A DNA stretch of 8,112 nucleotides from Gammaproteobacteria bacterium (lineage in GTDB: Bacteria > Pseudomonadota > Gammaproteobacteria > Thiohalomonadales > Thiohalomonadaceae). This document shows positions 1-6,722 of the stretch, piece after piece. The first letter of the stretch is position 1, and each line of letters opens with the position of its first letter. Position numbers and translations under genes: made by a program. Location: positions 1 through 8,112 of the forward strand of contig JADFYS010000082.1 of the NCBI GenBank assembly GCA_015232955.1, read 5' to 3'. The notes beneath the pieces are model-generated. The model was not told the DNA's origin, did no database searches, and was given only the letters and a program-made list of their open reading frames with translations.

Positions 1-12
1 TTCATTAAATCC

Positions 13-33
13 CCCTCTCCCATTGGGAGAGGG
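13..33. repeat. Perfect GC-rich hairpin, REP-like
   Basis: CCCTCTCCC, the loop ATT and GGGAGAGGG form a 9-bp perfect stem with a 3-nt loop. It is followed by a GGGGTGAGGG tail. Short palindromes of this CCCTCTCCC/GGGAGAGGG type with a GGTGAGGG tail occur as dispersed intergenic repeats in many proteobacteria. No T-run follows on either strand, so it is a poor intrinsic terminator. REP-like identity is inferred, because only one copy is visible here. Confidence 0.6.
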
Positions 34-40
34 CCGGGGT

Positions 41-75
41 GAGGGCTAAAACAGGCCAGGGGAGTGAATGGTTAC
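41..75 (+). repeat. 35-bp repeat, left copy (inverted partner at right edge)
   Basis: This stretch, beginning GAGGGCTAAAACAGGCC and ending GAATGGTTAC, is the exact reverse complement of 8078-8112. Identity stops at position 76 (T here, G in the other copy). It may continue outward past 41, but the other copy is cut by the window edge, so the full length is unknown. It lies directly beside the 13-33 hairpin, so the two may belong to one dispersed element. Confidence 0.9.
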
Positions 76-100
76 TAATTATGATGTTGATGGGAATTCG

Positions 101-125
101 TAGCGGTCAACTGCGGGTTTTAGGT
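101..125 (+). repeat. Imperfect direct repeat, copy 1
   Basis: TAGCGGTC followed by AACTGCGGGTTTTAGGT matches 220-246 over its whole length, apart from two single-base indels. The 18-bp core CAACTGCGGGTTTTAGGT (108-125) is identical in both copies. The two copies are in the same orientation, with starts 119 bp apart. The sequence between them codes for nothing I recognise. They could be target duplications, a degraded element end or a tandem duplication remnant. Confidence 0.85.
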
Positions 126-219
126 TTAATCACCATGGGTCGACTCTGCTCGGATGCCTCCGAAAATTTGCTCTACAGTCTGCTCAATGAGGAGACCTGC
201 GCCGCCATAAACGCACCCT

Positions 220-246
220 TAGCGGGTCCAACTGCGGGTTTTAGGT
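220..246 (+). repeat. Imperfect direct repeat, copy 2
   Basis: TAGCGGGTCC followed by AACTGCGGGTTTTAGGT is the second copy of the repeat at 101-125, with the 18-bp identical core at 229-246. It ends 18 bases beyond the panC stop codon. It therefore lies in the 3' untranslated part of any panBC transcript. No T-run or strong stem is present to make it a terminator. Confidence 0.85.
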
Positions 247-264
247 GAAGAATCTGGCAGCTTT

Positions 265-1113
265 TCAGCCGATTTGAAGGTTATCGATGAGGCGGGTAGT
301 CCCAAGACGGACCGCTGCGAGGGCGATGAGATCCTTCTCTCCCCGCTCTGCCGGTTGCAGGTCACCTCTTCGGCGCAGAGCAAAATATTCCGGCACAAAC
401 CCGGCTTCAGTGGCCGCACCCATTGCCCGAACCTCTATCTGGCGGAATCCGCTGCTCTCTCGCTCAACCGCTTGTGCCATCTCACCCAGGATGCGATAGA
501 GGTTCGGGGCGACTGCGCGCTCTTTCGTGGTCAGATAACCGTTGCGTGAACTGAGGGCGAGGCCGTCTGCCTCGCGCACCGTGGCGACCGCGACAATCTC
601 CGTTTCGAGATTCAGGTCATAGCAGAGGCGGCGGATGATCTGTAGCTGCTGAAAATCTTTTTCACCAAAGAGGGCGAGATCGGGGGTGGTGAGGTGCAGT
701 AGTTTGAGGACAACGGTGGCGACGCCATTGAAATGTCCGGGACGATGGATACCACAGAGGGTGTCGCTTAAGGCAGGAACCTCGACCCGGGTCAGCGGTT
801 GGCTGCGGCCATCGGGGTAGATGACCGCCTCTTCCGGGGCGAAGAGGAGGTCACAACCGGCGCTGCGCAGGGCCTCATAATCCTCCTTCGGGGTGCGGGG
901 GTAGCGGCTGAGATCCTCTCCGGCAGCAAACTGCAGTGGATTGACGAAGATGGTGGCAACCACCCGATCCGCCCGCTGTTGCGCTTCGGCTATCAGAGCG
1001 AGATGCCCCTGATGGAGATTGCCCATGGTGGCGACCAGCGCTATCCGCTCATTCTGTTGCCGCCACTGGCGGATCTGTTGCCGTAACGGGGGGATCTGCT
1101 GCAAAATTTTCAC
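265..1113 (-). CDS. panC: Pantothenate synthetase (pantoate--beta-alanine ligase)
   Basis: PanC condenses pantoate with beta-alanine using ATP, through a pantoyl-adenylate, in the last step of pantothenate synthesis in the cytoplasm. The 282 residues match the usual family length of about 280. The nucleotide-binding HIGH-type motif MGNLHQGH is at residues 30-37. Next come FVNPLQF, RPGHFNGVATVV, GEKDFQQLQ and the KMSKS-equivalent READGLALSSRNGYL. The C-terminal LIDNLQ also fits. The frame stays open upstream to an ATG at 1305, but that extension lies inside panB and looks unlike any PanC. The GTG at 1113 (VKILQQIPPLRQQI, aligning with E. coli MLIIETLPLLRQQI) is the likely start. It lies four bases after the panB stop with no clear Shine-Dalgarno, so translational coupling to panB is likely. 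Confidence 0.96.
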   Translation of the reverse strand: MKILQQIPPLRQQIRQWRQQNERIALVATMGNLHQGHLALIAEAQQRADRVVATIFVNPLQFAAGEDLSRYPRTPKEDYEALRSAGCDLLFAPEEAVIYPDGRSQPLTRVEVPALSDTLCGIHRPGHFNGVATVVLKLLHLTTPDLALFGEKDFQQLQIIRRLCYDLNLETEIVAVATVREADGLALSSRNGYLTTKERAVAPNLYRILGEMAQAVERESSGFRQIEVRAMGAATEAGFVPEYFALRRRGDLQPAERGEKDLIALAAVRLGTTRLIDNLQIG

Positions 1114-1117
1114 GGGG

Positions 1118-1912
1118 TCAGAAGCTCTGTTCGGGGGTGGGGAAGCTGCCGTCGCGTACCGCAGCCACATAGGCGGCAACCGCAGCGGGGATGGAGTCGC
1201 GCCCTGCAAGGAAATTATGGCTAAAAGAGGGCGGGGCACCCAGAGTGATGCCGAGGATGTCATGGAGCACCAGCACCTGACCATCGCACCCCCTACCGGC
1301 GCCAATGCCGATGACCGGGATGGTCAACTCGGCGCGGACGGTGGCGGCGAGTTGTGCCGGAACGCACTCCAGCACCAGAAGGTCCGCCCCGGCCTGCTCC
1401 AGGCGGTGGCTCTGTGCGAGGATCGACGCCGCTGCCGCTTCACTGCGTCCCTGCACCTTGTAACCTCCGATTTTGTGTACCGATTGTGGTGTGAGACCGA
1501 GATGGGCGCAGACCGGCACCCCAAAACGGGTGAGCTGTTCGACGCTGTCGAGGATCTGCTCTCCCCCTTCGAGTTTGACCATCTGCGCCCCCCCCTCCCG
1601 CATCAGTGCTCCGGCACTCTCCAGCGCCTGCCGGGGGGAGGTGTAGCTGAGGAAGGGGAGATCGGCAATGATGAGGGGTCGGGCAGCGCCTCGGCTCACC
1701 ATTTGGGTGTGGTAGATCATCTGTTGGAGATCGACCGCGAGGGTATCTTGCCGCCCCTGCACCACCATGCCGAGGGAGTCGCCGACAAGAATGGCCTCAA
1801 CTCCACTGTGGTCGAGGATTCGGGCAAAGGCGGCATCATAGGCGGTGAGCATGGTGATCGGCTCTCCGTGCTGTTTCATCCTGAGCAGAGTGGAGGTGGT
1901 GACTCGTTTCAT
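1118..1912 (-). CDS. panB: 3-methyl-2-oxobutanoate hydroxymethyltransferase (ketopantoate synthase)
   Basis: PanB transfers a hydroxymethyl group from 5,10-methylene-THF to alpha-ketoisovalerate, giving ketopantoate, the first committed step to pantothenate and CoA. At 264 residues it equals the E. coli enzyme in length. Mg-binding residues of the family are visible: D45 in VGDSLGM, D84 in ADLPF and E115 in KLEGGE. The catalytic Glu is E182 in LECVP. HLGLTPQSV and GGYKVQGR are also present. An upstream in-frame ATG at 1963 would add 17 residues that the family lacks and would start inside a palindrome. The ATG at 1912 has a CAGGAG 12 bases upstream and begins MKRVTT, like E. coli MKPTT. It is first in a two-gene unit with panC and is divergent from hemJ. 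Confidence 0.97.
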   Translation of the reverse strand: MKRVTTSTLLRMKQHGEPITMLTAYDAAFARILDHSGVEAILVGDSLGMVVQGRQDTLAVDLQQMIYHTQMVSRGAARPLIIADLPFLSYTSPRQALESAGALMREGGAQMVKLEGGEQILDSVEQLTRFGVPVCAHLGLTPQSVHKIGGYKVQGRSEAAAASILAQSHRLEQAGADLLVLECVPAQLAATVRAELTIPVIGIGAGRGCDGQVLVLHDILGITLGAPPSFSHNFLAGRDSIPAAVAAYVAAVRDGSFPTPEQSF

Positions 1913-1924
1913 GTTTCGTTGCAA

Positions 1925-1930
1925 CTCCTG
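1925..1930 (-). promoter_or_regulatory. Ribosome binding site deciding the panB start
   Basis: Read on the minus strand this is CAGGAG, 12 bases before the ATG at 1912. The spacing is a little long. It is the only good purine-rich site near the start, and it supports 1912 over the upstream in-frame ATG at 1963. Confidence 0.55.
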
Positions 1931-1952
1931 TCGGGGTGGCCCGGATCTGGGG

Positions 1953-1958
1953 AGTATA
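1953..1958 (-). promoter_or_regulatory. Candidate -10 box for panB
   Basis: On the minus strand this reads TATACT, a good -10 match. It would start transcription about 35 bases before the panB ATG. No convincing -35 hexamer lies 16-18 bases upstream. It overlaps one arm of the inverted repeat at 1955-1985, so a protein bound there could control panB. This is a weak call. Confidence 0.3.
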
Positions 1959-1985
1959 CCCAAGAATCTTGGGTTGTTGGGTATA
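1955..1985. promoter_or_regulatory. Nested palindromes between panB and hemJ
   Basis: The outer arms TATACCCAA (1955-1963) and TTGGGTATA (1977-1985) are perfect inverted repeats separated by 13 bases. Nested at the left is the palindrome CCCAAGA-A-TCTTGGG (1959-1973), with 7-bp perfect arms and a single central base. The pair lies in the 186-bp divergent region, over the candidate panB -10 and about 70 bases upstream of the hemJ TATAAT. It could be an operator for a dimeric regulator, or a trace of a small inverted-repeat element. The symmetry is certain and the role is inferred. Confidence 0.5.
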
Positions 1986-2055
1986 GAACGCCCCGGGCAG
2001 ATTAGAGTGGATGGAGTAAGAGGAGAAATTTACCATATTTGCGCGGGGAGACCGT

Positions 2056-2061
2056 TATAAT
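2056..2061 (+). promoter_or_regulatory. -10 box of the hemJ-thiDE-hemL-mltF unit
   Basis: This is a perfect TATAAT consensus. It predicts a transcription start near 2068 and a leader of about 30 bases before the hemJ ATG at 2099. Nothing close to TTGACA lies at the right spacing (TTTACC at 2029 would be 21 bases away). The promoter may therefore be activator-assisted. The leader is too short for a TPP riboswitch. Confidence 0.5.
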
Positions 2062-2098
2062 CTCGGTCAATTTCACAACAAGGGAGAAGAATTGCGCG

Positions 2099-2524
2099 AT
2101 GTTATGGCTTAAAGCGGTGCATCTGATGAGTATGGTGACCTGGTTCGCTGCCCTGTTCTATCTACCACGACTCTTTGTCTACCACGCGATGAGTGAAGAT
2201 ACGGTGAGTCAGGAACGATTCAAAGTGATGGAGCGGAAGCTCTATCGCGGGATTATGACCCCGAGTATGGTGGTCAATCTGATCTTTGGTCTCTGGATGC
2301 TCTACGCCTACGCCTGGGCGGCTTACGCCTCCATGGGTTGGCTCCATCTCAAGCTGCTTCTGATTGTAGTGCTGGTGATCTACCACCTCTACTGCGGTCG
2401 CTTGCTGCGTGACTTCGCCCTCGACCGTAACCGGCACGGACATATCTTCTACCGCTGGTTTAATGAGTTTCCGGTCATTATCCTCATTGTTGTGGTCTGG
2501 CTTGCGGTGCTCAAGCCGTTCTAG
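2099..2524 (+). CDS. hemJ: Protoporphyrinogen IX oxidase, HemJ family membrane protein
   Basis: HemJ is the quinone-linked membrane enzyme that oxidises protoporphyrinogen IX to protoporphyrin IX in many bacteria lacking HemG or HemY. The 141 residues are typical of the family (about 140-150). Four hydrophobic segments lie near 6-26, 54-74, 82-99 and 123-139. Family signatures visible are the N-terminal KAVHLMSMVTWFAALFYLPRLFVYH with H8, the WLHLKL stretch with K85, and RWFNEFPV (119-126) before the last helix. The frame stays open upstream to 2039, but that start would lie upstream of the TATAAT box. The ATG at 2099 has AGGGAG 12 bases before it and starts MLWLKAVH as family members do. It is the first gene of a five-gene plus-strand unit and its stop overlaps thiD by one base. 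Confidence 0.93.
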   Translation: MLWLKAVHLMSMVTWFAALFYLPRLFVYHAMSEDTVSQERFKVMERKLYRGIMTPSMVVNLIFGLWMLYAYAWAAYASMGWLHLKLLLIVVLVIYHLYCGRLLRDFALDRNRHGHIFYRWFNEFPVIILIVVVWLAVLKPF

Positions 2525-3312
2525 TGGCGGTAGCGACGGTTCTCCTCTTCGGGGGGAACGATCCGAGTGGGGGGGCGGGGATCGCCGCCGATATTGAGAC
2601 CCTCGCCGCTTGCGGTTGTCAGGCGGCGCCGGTGGTCACCGCCCTCACCGTCCAGGATAGTGTCGATGTGCAGCGGGTTGTGGCGACCCCGGCAGAGCTG
2701 TTGCAGGCGCAGGCGATGGCGGTGATCGCCGATATGCCCCTTGCTGCGGTGAAGATCGGCCTCATCGCCTCGCTCGAGAGTGTGGAGGTGGTGGCCGCCA
2801 TCTGTCACCGTCTCTCTCCCCTCCCGATTGTCCTCGATCCGGTACTCTCTGCCGGAGGGGGGTCGCCGCTGGCGACCAGAGCTTTAATTACGGCACTGCG
2901 TCACCGTTTGCTGCCGGCGGTGACGGTGCTAACCCCCAATATTGATGAAGCGGCACAACTGGCACCCGAAGCGGTGACCCTAACCGAAATGGCGCAGTCA
3001 CTGACGCGGGACGGTGTGCCGTGGCAGCTGATTACCGGCACCCATGAACACCCCCCCAAAAAAGAGGTGCATAACCGCCTCTTTCAGCAGGGGGAAGAGC
3101 GGCTCTCCACGGCATGGCCGCGTCTTGAGGCGACCTATCACGGCTCCGGCTGCACCCTCGCTTCGGCGCTGGCTGCCGGGTTGGCACGGGGTGAGGAGAT
3201 GATAGTGGCCGCAGAGCAGGCGCAGCGCTTCACTTGGGAGAGTCTGCGTGCCGGTGCCCGCTTAGGTCGGGGGCAGTGGCACCCTAACCGGCGTTATCTT
3301 CATTCAGTATGA
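2524..3312 (+). CDS. thiD: Hydroxymethylpyrimidine/phosphomethylpyrimidine kinase
   Basis: ThiD phosphorylates HMP and then HMP-P to HMP-PP, the pyrimidine half of thiamine. The 262-residue ribokinase-fold protein shows GNDPSGGAGI (11-20), KIGL (77-80), VLDPVLSAGGG (103-113), LTPNIDEAAQL (136-146) and the anion-hole loop HGSGCTLASALAAG (206-219) with C210. EVHNRLF and YHGSGCTLAS resemble the Pseudomonas-type ThiD more than E. coli's. The start is GTG at 2524, which shares its G with the hemJ TAG stop (TAGTG). Translation is therefore probably coupled. The 3' end overlaps thiE by four bases. A run of seven C then six A at 3051-3063 codes for PPKK and leaves the frame intact. No ThiD-ThiE fusion is present. 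Confidence 0.96.
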   Translation: MAVATVLLFGGNDPSGGAGIAADIETLAACGCQAAPVVTALTVQDSVDVQRVVATPAELLQAQAMAVIADMPLAAVKIGLIASLESVEVVAAICHRLSPLPIVLDPVLSAGGGSPLATRALITALRHRLLPAVTVLTPNIDEAAQLAPEAVTLTEMAQSLTRDGVPWQLITGTHEHPPKKEVHNRLFQQGEERLSTAWPRLEATYHGSGCTLASALAAGLARGEEMIVAAEQAQRFTWESLRAGARLGRGQWHPNRRYLHSV

Positions 3313-3947
3313 GCGGTCAGTTTCAGCTGCGAGGTCTCTATGCCATCACCGACACCACCCTCACCCCGCCAGCAGCACTATTGGATGCGGTGGCAGAGGC
3401 GGTTCGTGGCGGGGCGGTGGTGGTGCAGTATCGCGATAAAGGGAGTAGTGCCGAGCTGCGTCTGCAACAGGCGACGGCACTGAACCGACTCTGTCGCCAA
3501 TACAGTGTTCCGTTATTGATCAATGATGATGTCGAGCTGGCACGGCTCAGTGGGGCCGCTGGGGTCCATCTTGGACGGGAGGATAGCGCTATTGCCGCTG
3601 CACGGGCGCAACTGGGATCAGAGGCGGTGATCGGCTGTAGCTGTTATAACGATCTCTCCCTTGCCGACGCCGCTGTGGCTGCCGGTGCCGATTATGTGGC
3701 GTTTGGCCGCTTCTTCTCCTCCTCTACCAAACCGGAGGCGGTTGCCGCAGATCCGGCACTGTTGCAGCGGGCGCGGGGGCGATTTCACTGTCCGATAGTT
3801 GCTATTGGCGGCATAACCCCCGAAAATGGGGCTGCGCTGGTGGCTGCCGGGGCGGATATGCTAGCGATCATCTCTGCCCTCTATCGGGGAGATGGGCCGT
3901 ACCAGAATGCGCGTGCGGTGAGTCGCCTCTTTGCCGTGCCAATTTAA
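3309..3947 (+). CDS. thiE: Thiamine-phosphate synthase
   Basis: ThiE joins HMP-PP to hydroxyethylthiazole phosphate, giving thiamine monophosphate and pyrophosphate. The 212-residue TIM barrel has the family motifs in order: GLYAITD (9-15), VQYRDK (39-44), LINDD (70-74), GVHLGREDS (85-93), GCSCYND (109-115), YVAFGRFFSSSTKP (129-142) and PIVAIGGITPEN (162-173). The position usually proline in FFPS-TKP is serine here, a small departure. The start codon lies in an ATGA overlap with thiD and has no clear Shine-Dalgarno, which points to coupling with the product of the previous step. hemL follows after a short gap. The thiD-thiE-hemL order is known from Pseudomonas. Confidence 0.96.
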   Translation: MSGQFQLRGLYAITDTTLTPPAALLDAVAEAVRGGAVVVQYRDKGSSAELRLQQATALNRLCRQYSVPLLINDDVELARLSGAAGVHLGREDSAIAAARAQLGSEAVIGCSCYNDLSLADAAVAAGADYVAFGRFFSSSTKPEAVAADPALLQRARGRFHCPIVAIGGITPENGAALVAAGADMLAIISALYRGDGPYQNARAVSRLFAVPI

Positions 3948-3970
3948 GTCAATAACATCCAAATCAAACC

Positions 3971-3975
3971 GGGAG
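3971..3975 (+). promoter_or_regulatory. Ribosome binding site deciding the hemL start
   Basis: GGGAG lies nine bases before the TTG at 3985, in an otherwise A-rich gap after thiE. It favours the TTG over the in-frame ATG at 3931, which lies inside thiE and has no such site. Confidence 0.6.
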
Positions 3976-3984
3976 ATCTCAACC

Positions 3985-5271
3985 TTGTCGAATCAAAACC
4001 TCTTTGCTGATGCCCAGAAACATATTCCAGGCGGGGTCAACTCCCCGGTTCGCGCTTTTAAGGGGGTGGGCGGAGATCCTATCTTCATTCACCGGGGAGA
4101 GGGCGCTTACCTCTGGTCTGAGGCGGGAGATCGCTACATCGATTATGTCGCCTCGTGGGGACCGATGATCGCTGGCCACGCCCACCCCGAAGTGATTGCC
4201 GCAGTGACTGCAACTGCGGCCAAGGGGCTTTCGTTTGGCGCCCCGACCCGGCTCGAGACGGCGATGGCAGAGAAACTCTGTCAACTGGTCCCGTCGATGG
4301 AGCTGGTGCGGATGGTGAGTAGTGGCACCGAGGCGACGATGAGCGCCATCCGTCTCGCCCGTGGCGCGACCGGCAGGGATAAGATCGTCAAGTTTGAGGG
4401 GTGTTATCACGGCCATTCGGACAGCCTGCTGGTGAAGGCCGGCTCTGGTGCCCTCACTCTGGGGGTTCCCAGCTCCCCCGGAGTTCCGGCGGCACTGGCG
4501 CAATCCACCATCACCCTCCCCTATAACGATCTGGAACAGGTGAGGGAGACCTTCGCTGCAATGGGGGAGGAGATCGCCTGCATTATCGTCGAGCCGGTGG
4601 CGGGAAATATGAACTGCATCCCCCCGGTTCCCGGTTTTCTCGAGGGGTTACGCCAGCTCTGTGACGCTTCGGGGGCGATCCTCATCTTTGATGAGGTGAT
4701 GACCGGTTTCCGTGTCGCGCTCGGGGGTGCCCAGGCCCATTACGGCGTCACCCCCGATCTCACCCCACTCGGTAAAGTGGTGGGGGGCGGGATGCCGGTG
4801 GGGGCGTTTGGTGGCAAGCGGGCGGTAATGGAGCAGATTGCGCCGTTGGGTCCGGTCTATCAGGCAGGGACACTGTCGGGAAATCCGGTAGCGATGGCGG
4901 CAGGGCTGGCCACTCTGAAGCTGGTGGAGGTTGCCGATTTCTATCCGCAGTTGAGCCAGAAAGTGGAGCGGCTGGTGACAGCGATTGTGGAACAGGCGCA
5001 ACAGGCGGGGGTGGCGATGACCGCAAACCGGGTGGGGGGGATGTTTGGTCTGTTTTTTAGTGAAGAGCGGGAGATCACCTCATTCTCTCAGGTGATGCAG
5101 CGCTGTGATAGTGATCGCTTTGCCCGCTTTTTCCACGGGATGCTGGCGGAGGGGATCTATCTTGCGCCATCTGCGTATGAAGCCGGCTTTGTCTCCTCGG
5201 CCCATAGTGATGATGATATCGGTGCGACGGTGGCAGCAGCAGCGAAGGTGTTGCGCAGACTCGCCTCTTGA
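3985..5271 (+). CDS. hemL: Glutamate-1-semialdehyde 2,1-aminomutase
   Basis: HemL is the PLP enzyme that turns glutamate-1-semialdehyde into 5-aminolevulinate, the tetrapyrrole precursor of the C5 pathway, in the cytoplasm. From the TTG at 3985 it has 428 residues (E. coli 426) and begins LSNQNLFADAQKHIPGGVNS, matching E. coli closely. Visible motifs are IDYVASWGPMIAGHAHP, SSGTEATMSAIRLARG, FEGCYHGHSD, EPVAGNMNC, FDEVMTGFRVA and LGKVVGGGMPVGAFGG, with the PLP lysine at K264. YQAGTLSGNP and YLAPSAYEAGF follow. An in-frame ATG at 3931 would add 18 residues unlike the family and overlap thiE. The stop is immediately followed by the mltF frame. Using HemL implies that ALA is made from glutamyl-tRNA rather than by HemA-type ALA synthase. 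Confidence 0.97.
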   Translation: MSNQNLFADAQKHIPGGVNSPVRAFKGVGGDPIFIHRGEGAYLWSEAGDRYIDYVASWGPMIAGHAHPEVIAAVTATAAKGLSFGAPTRLETAMAEKLCQLVPSMELVRMVSSGTEATMSAIRLARGATGRDKIVKFEGCYHGHSDSLLVKAGSGALTLGVPSSPGVPAALAQSTITLPYNDLEQVRETFAAMGEEIACIIVEPVAGNMNCIPPVPGFLEGLRQLCDASGAILIFDEVMTGFRVALGGAQAHYGVTPDLTPLGKVVGGGMPVGAFGGKRAVMEQIAPLGPVYQAGTLSGNPVAMAAGLATLKLVEVADFYPQLSQKVERLVTAIVEQAQQAGVAMTANRVGGMFGLFFSEEREITSFSQVMQRCDSDRFARFFHGMLAEGIYLAPSAYEAGFVSSAHSDDDIGATVAAAAKVLRRLAS

Positions 5272-5295
5272 TTGTCGGTTGTGAAGGGGGGGAGT

Positions 5296-6720
5296 GTGCG
5301 TCGTCTCTACCGCTCGGTTCTGCTCTGTACTCTTCTCCTGTTCGGGTGTAACTCACCCACATCCCGCCTGCAGCGGATCCTCGATACCGGCCATTTAACG
5401 GTGGTGAGCCGCAATAGCGCCTCAACCTTCTATCAGGGTCTGTTCGGGCCGACGGGGGTAGAGTATGAACTGGTGCAGGGCTTTGCCGATGAGCTGGGGG
5501 TGGCGATGCATCTTGTCACCGCAGTGAATGATGCCGGGGTGTTCTCTTATCTGGAGCGTGGCGATGCCGATTTTGCTGCGGCGGGGTTGACTGTGACCGA
5601 AGAGCGCAAACGGCACTTTCTCTTTACCCGGCCCTATCAGCAGGTGAGTCAGGAGTTGATCTACCAGCACGGCACCAAACGGCCGGAGAGCCTCGCAGAT
5701 CTCGATGGAACACTGGAGATTATGGCGCACAGTGCTCATGAAACACGGCTGCAGGAGCAGCTGTTTGAAGAGTCGCACCTCAAATGGAAGAGTAGTGAGA
5801 CCCTGGATGCGGAGGCGCTATTGGCCCGGGTCGATGCGGGGGAGATCCGCTACACCATTGTCGATGACAACACCTTTCAGCTCACCCGCCGCCTCTTTCC
5901 ATCGCTTCGGGTTGCATTCAGGATTGGGGAGGAGGAGTCTCTTGCCTGGGCCTTTACTCAAGACGAGGATCTCTCCCTCTATCAGGCCGCCAATGATTAT
6001 CTGGAGCGGATTGCCGCCAGTGGTGAGCTGGATCATATCCTCAACCACTACTATCAGCACACCGAGGAGTATGACTTTGTCGATAGCCGAAGTTATATCC
6101 GACAGATTGAGGAGACCCTCCCCAAATATCGCCCCCTCTTTGAGAAGGCAGGAGAGAAACACGCTCTCGACTGGAAACTGCTGGCGGCAGTGGCGTATCA
6201 GGAGTCACACTGGGATCCGGAGGCGGTCTCCCCCACAGGGGTGCGGGGGATCATGATGCTCACCCGGGCAACGGCGAAAGAGATGGGGGTGAAGAATCGA
6301 ACCAACGCCAGCGAGAGTATTCAGGGGGGGAGTCGCTATCTGCGAAAAATGATCAATAAGATCTCGAAACAGGTGGAGGGGCGGGAGCGGATCTGGATGG
6401 GGCTTGCCGCATACAATGTAGGGTATGGTCATCTCGAAGATGCGCGGAAATTGACCCAGAAGCGCGGCGGTGATCCCAACCTCTGGCGTGATGTGCAGAC
6501 CAACCTCCGCCTACTGCAGCAGAAGGCGTGGTACACACAGGCGCGTCACGGCTACGCCCGAGGGGGTGAGGCGGTGAAATATGTTGAAAATATCCGCACT
6601 TTTCTCGATATTTTGATCTGGAAGATGGCGAAGGAGCAGCAGAAGAGCCTACCCCAGCCTACCCCCCTAGAGCGGCTGTTGCAGTGGATCCTCTCCCCCT
6701 TTCGTGCCGGGGCGGGGTGA
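5296..6720 (+). CDS. mltF: Membrane-bound lytic murein transglycosylase F, predicted lipoprotein
   Basis: MltF cleaves the MurNAc-GlcNAc bond of peptidoglycan with formation of 1,6-anhydro-MurNAc. The 474 residues hold an N-terminal solute-binding-protein-like domain (about 25-250; VEYELVQGFADELGV, GDADFAAAGLTVT) and a C-terminal SLT domain (about 265-435). The catalytic Glu is E303 in AYQESHWD. Further SLT signatures are GVRGIMMLT (315-323), AAYNVGYGH (371-379) and YVENIRT (from 429). An Arg-rich start, a hydrophobic run and the lipobox LFG-C (C18) predict a lipoprotein, whereas E. coli MltF has a hydrophobic leader without an obvious lipobox. The frame is open from a TTG at 5272 just after hemL. 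GTG at 5296 is preferred because AAGG lies eight bases before it and it places the signal peptide normally. GTG at 5281 is also possible. Confidence 0.93.
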   Translation: MRRLYRSVLLCTLLLFGCNSPTSRLQRILDTGHLTVVSRNSASTFYQGLFGPTGVEYELVQGFADELGVAMHLVTAVNDAGVFSYLERGDADFAAAGLTVTEERKRHFLFTRPYQQVSQELIYQHGTKRPESLADLDGTLEIMAHSAHETRLQEQLFEESHLKWKSSETLDAEALLARVDAGEIRYTIVDDNTFQLTRRLFPSLRVAFRIGEEESLAWAFTQDEDLSLYQAANDYLERIAASGELDHILNHYYQHTEEYDFVDSRSYIRQIEETLPKYRPLFEKAGEKHALDWKLLAAVAYQESHWDPEAVSPTGVRGIMMLTRATAKEMGVKNRTNASESIQGGSRYLRKMINKISKQVEGRERIWMGLAAYNVGYGHLEDARKLTQKRGGDPNLWRDVQTNLRLLQQKAWYTQARHGYARGGEAVKYVENIRTFLDILIWKMAKEQQKSLPQPTPLERLLQWILSPFRAGAG

Positions 6721-6722
6721 CC

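Noticed and set aside
39..248. Possible 69-codon gene at the left edge
   Set aside because: It runs through two repeats and has no convincing ribosome site and no recognisable protein. An 11-codon frame from the ATG at 68 is equally unconvincing.
1114..1305. N-terminal extension of PanC to the ATG at 1305
   Set aside because: It lies wholly within panB and reads as shadow sequence. The family N-terminus begins at the GTG at 1113.
1019..2005. 328-codon open frame on the plus strand opposite panB and the panC start
   Set aside because: It is antisense to two well-supported genes, has low-complexity His/Gly/Asp-rich composition and no ribosome site. It is a by-product of GC-rich codon use.
2030..2098. 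TPP riboswitch upstream of the thi-containing unit
   Set aside because: The predicted leader is only about 30 bases and the conserved CUGAGA and ACCUGA elements are absent.
3979..4503. 174-codon frame on the minus strand inside hemL
   Set aside because: Shadow of the conserved HemL reading frame, with Arg/His-rich composition and no recognisable domain.
5705..6256. 183-codon plus-strand frame overlapping mltF in another frame
   Set aside because: MltF domains run without a break through this region. The alternative product is rich in Arg, Ser and Pro and has no family features.
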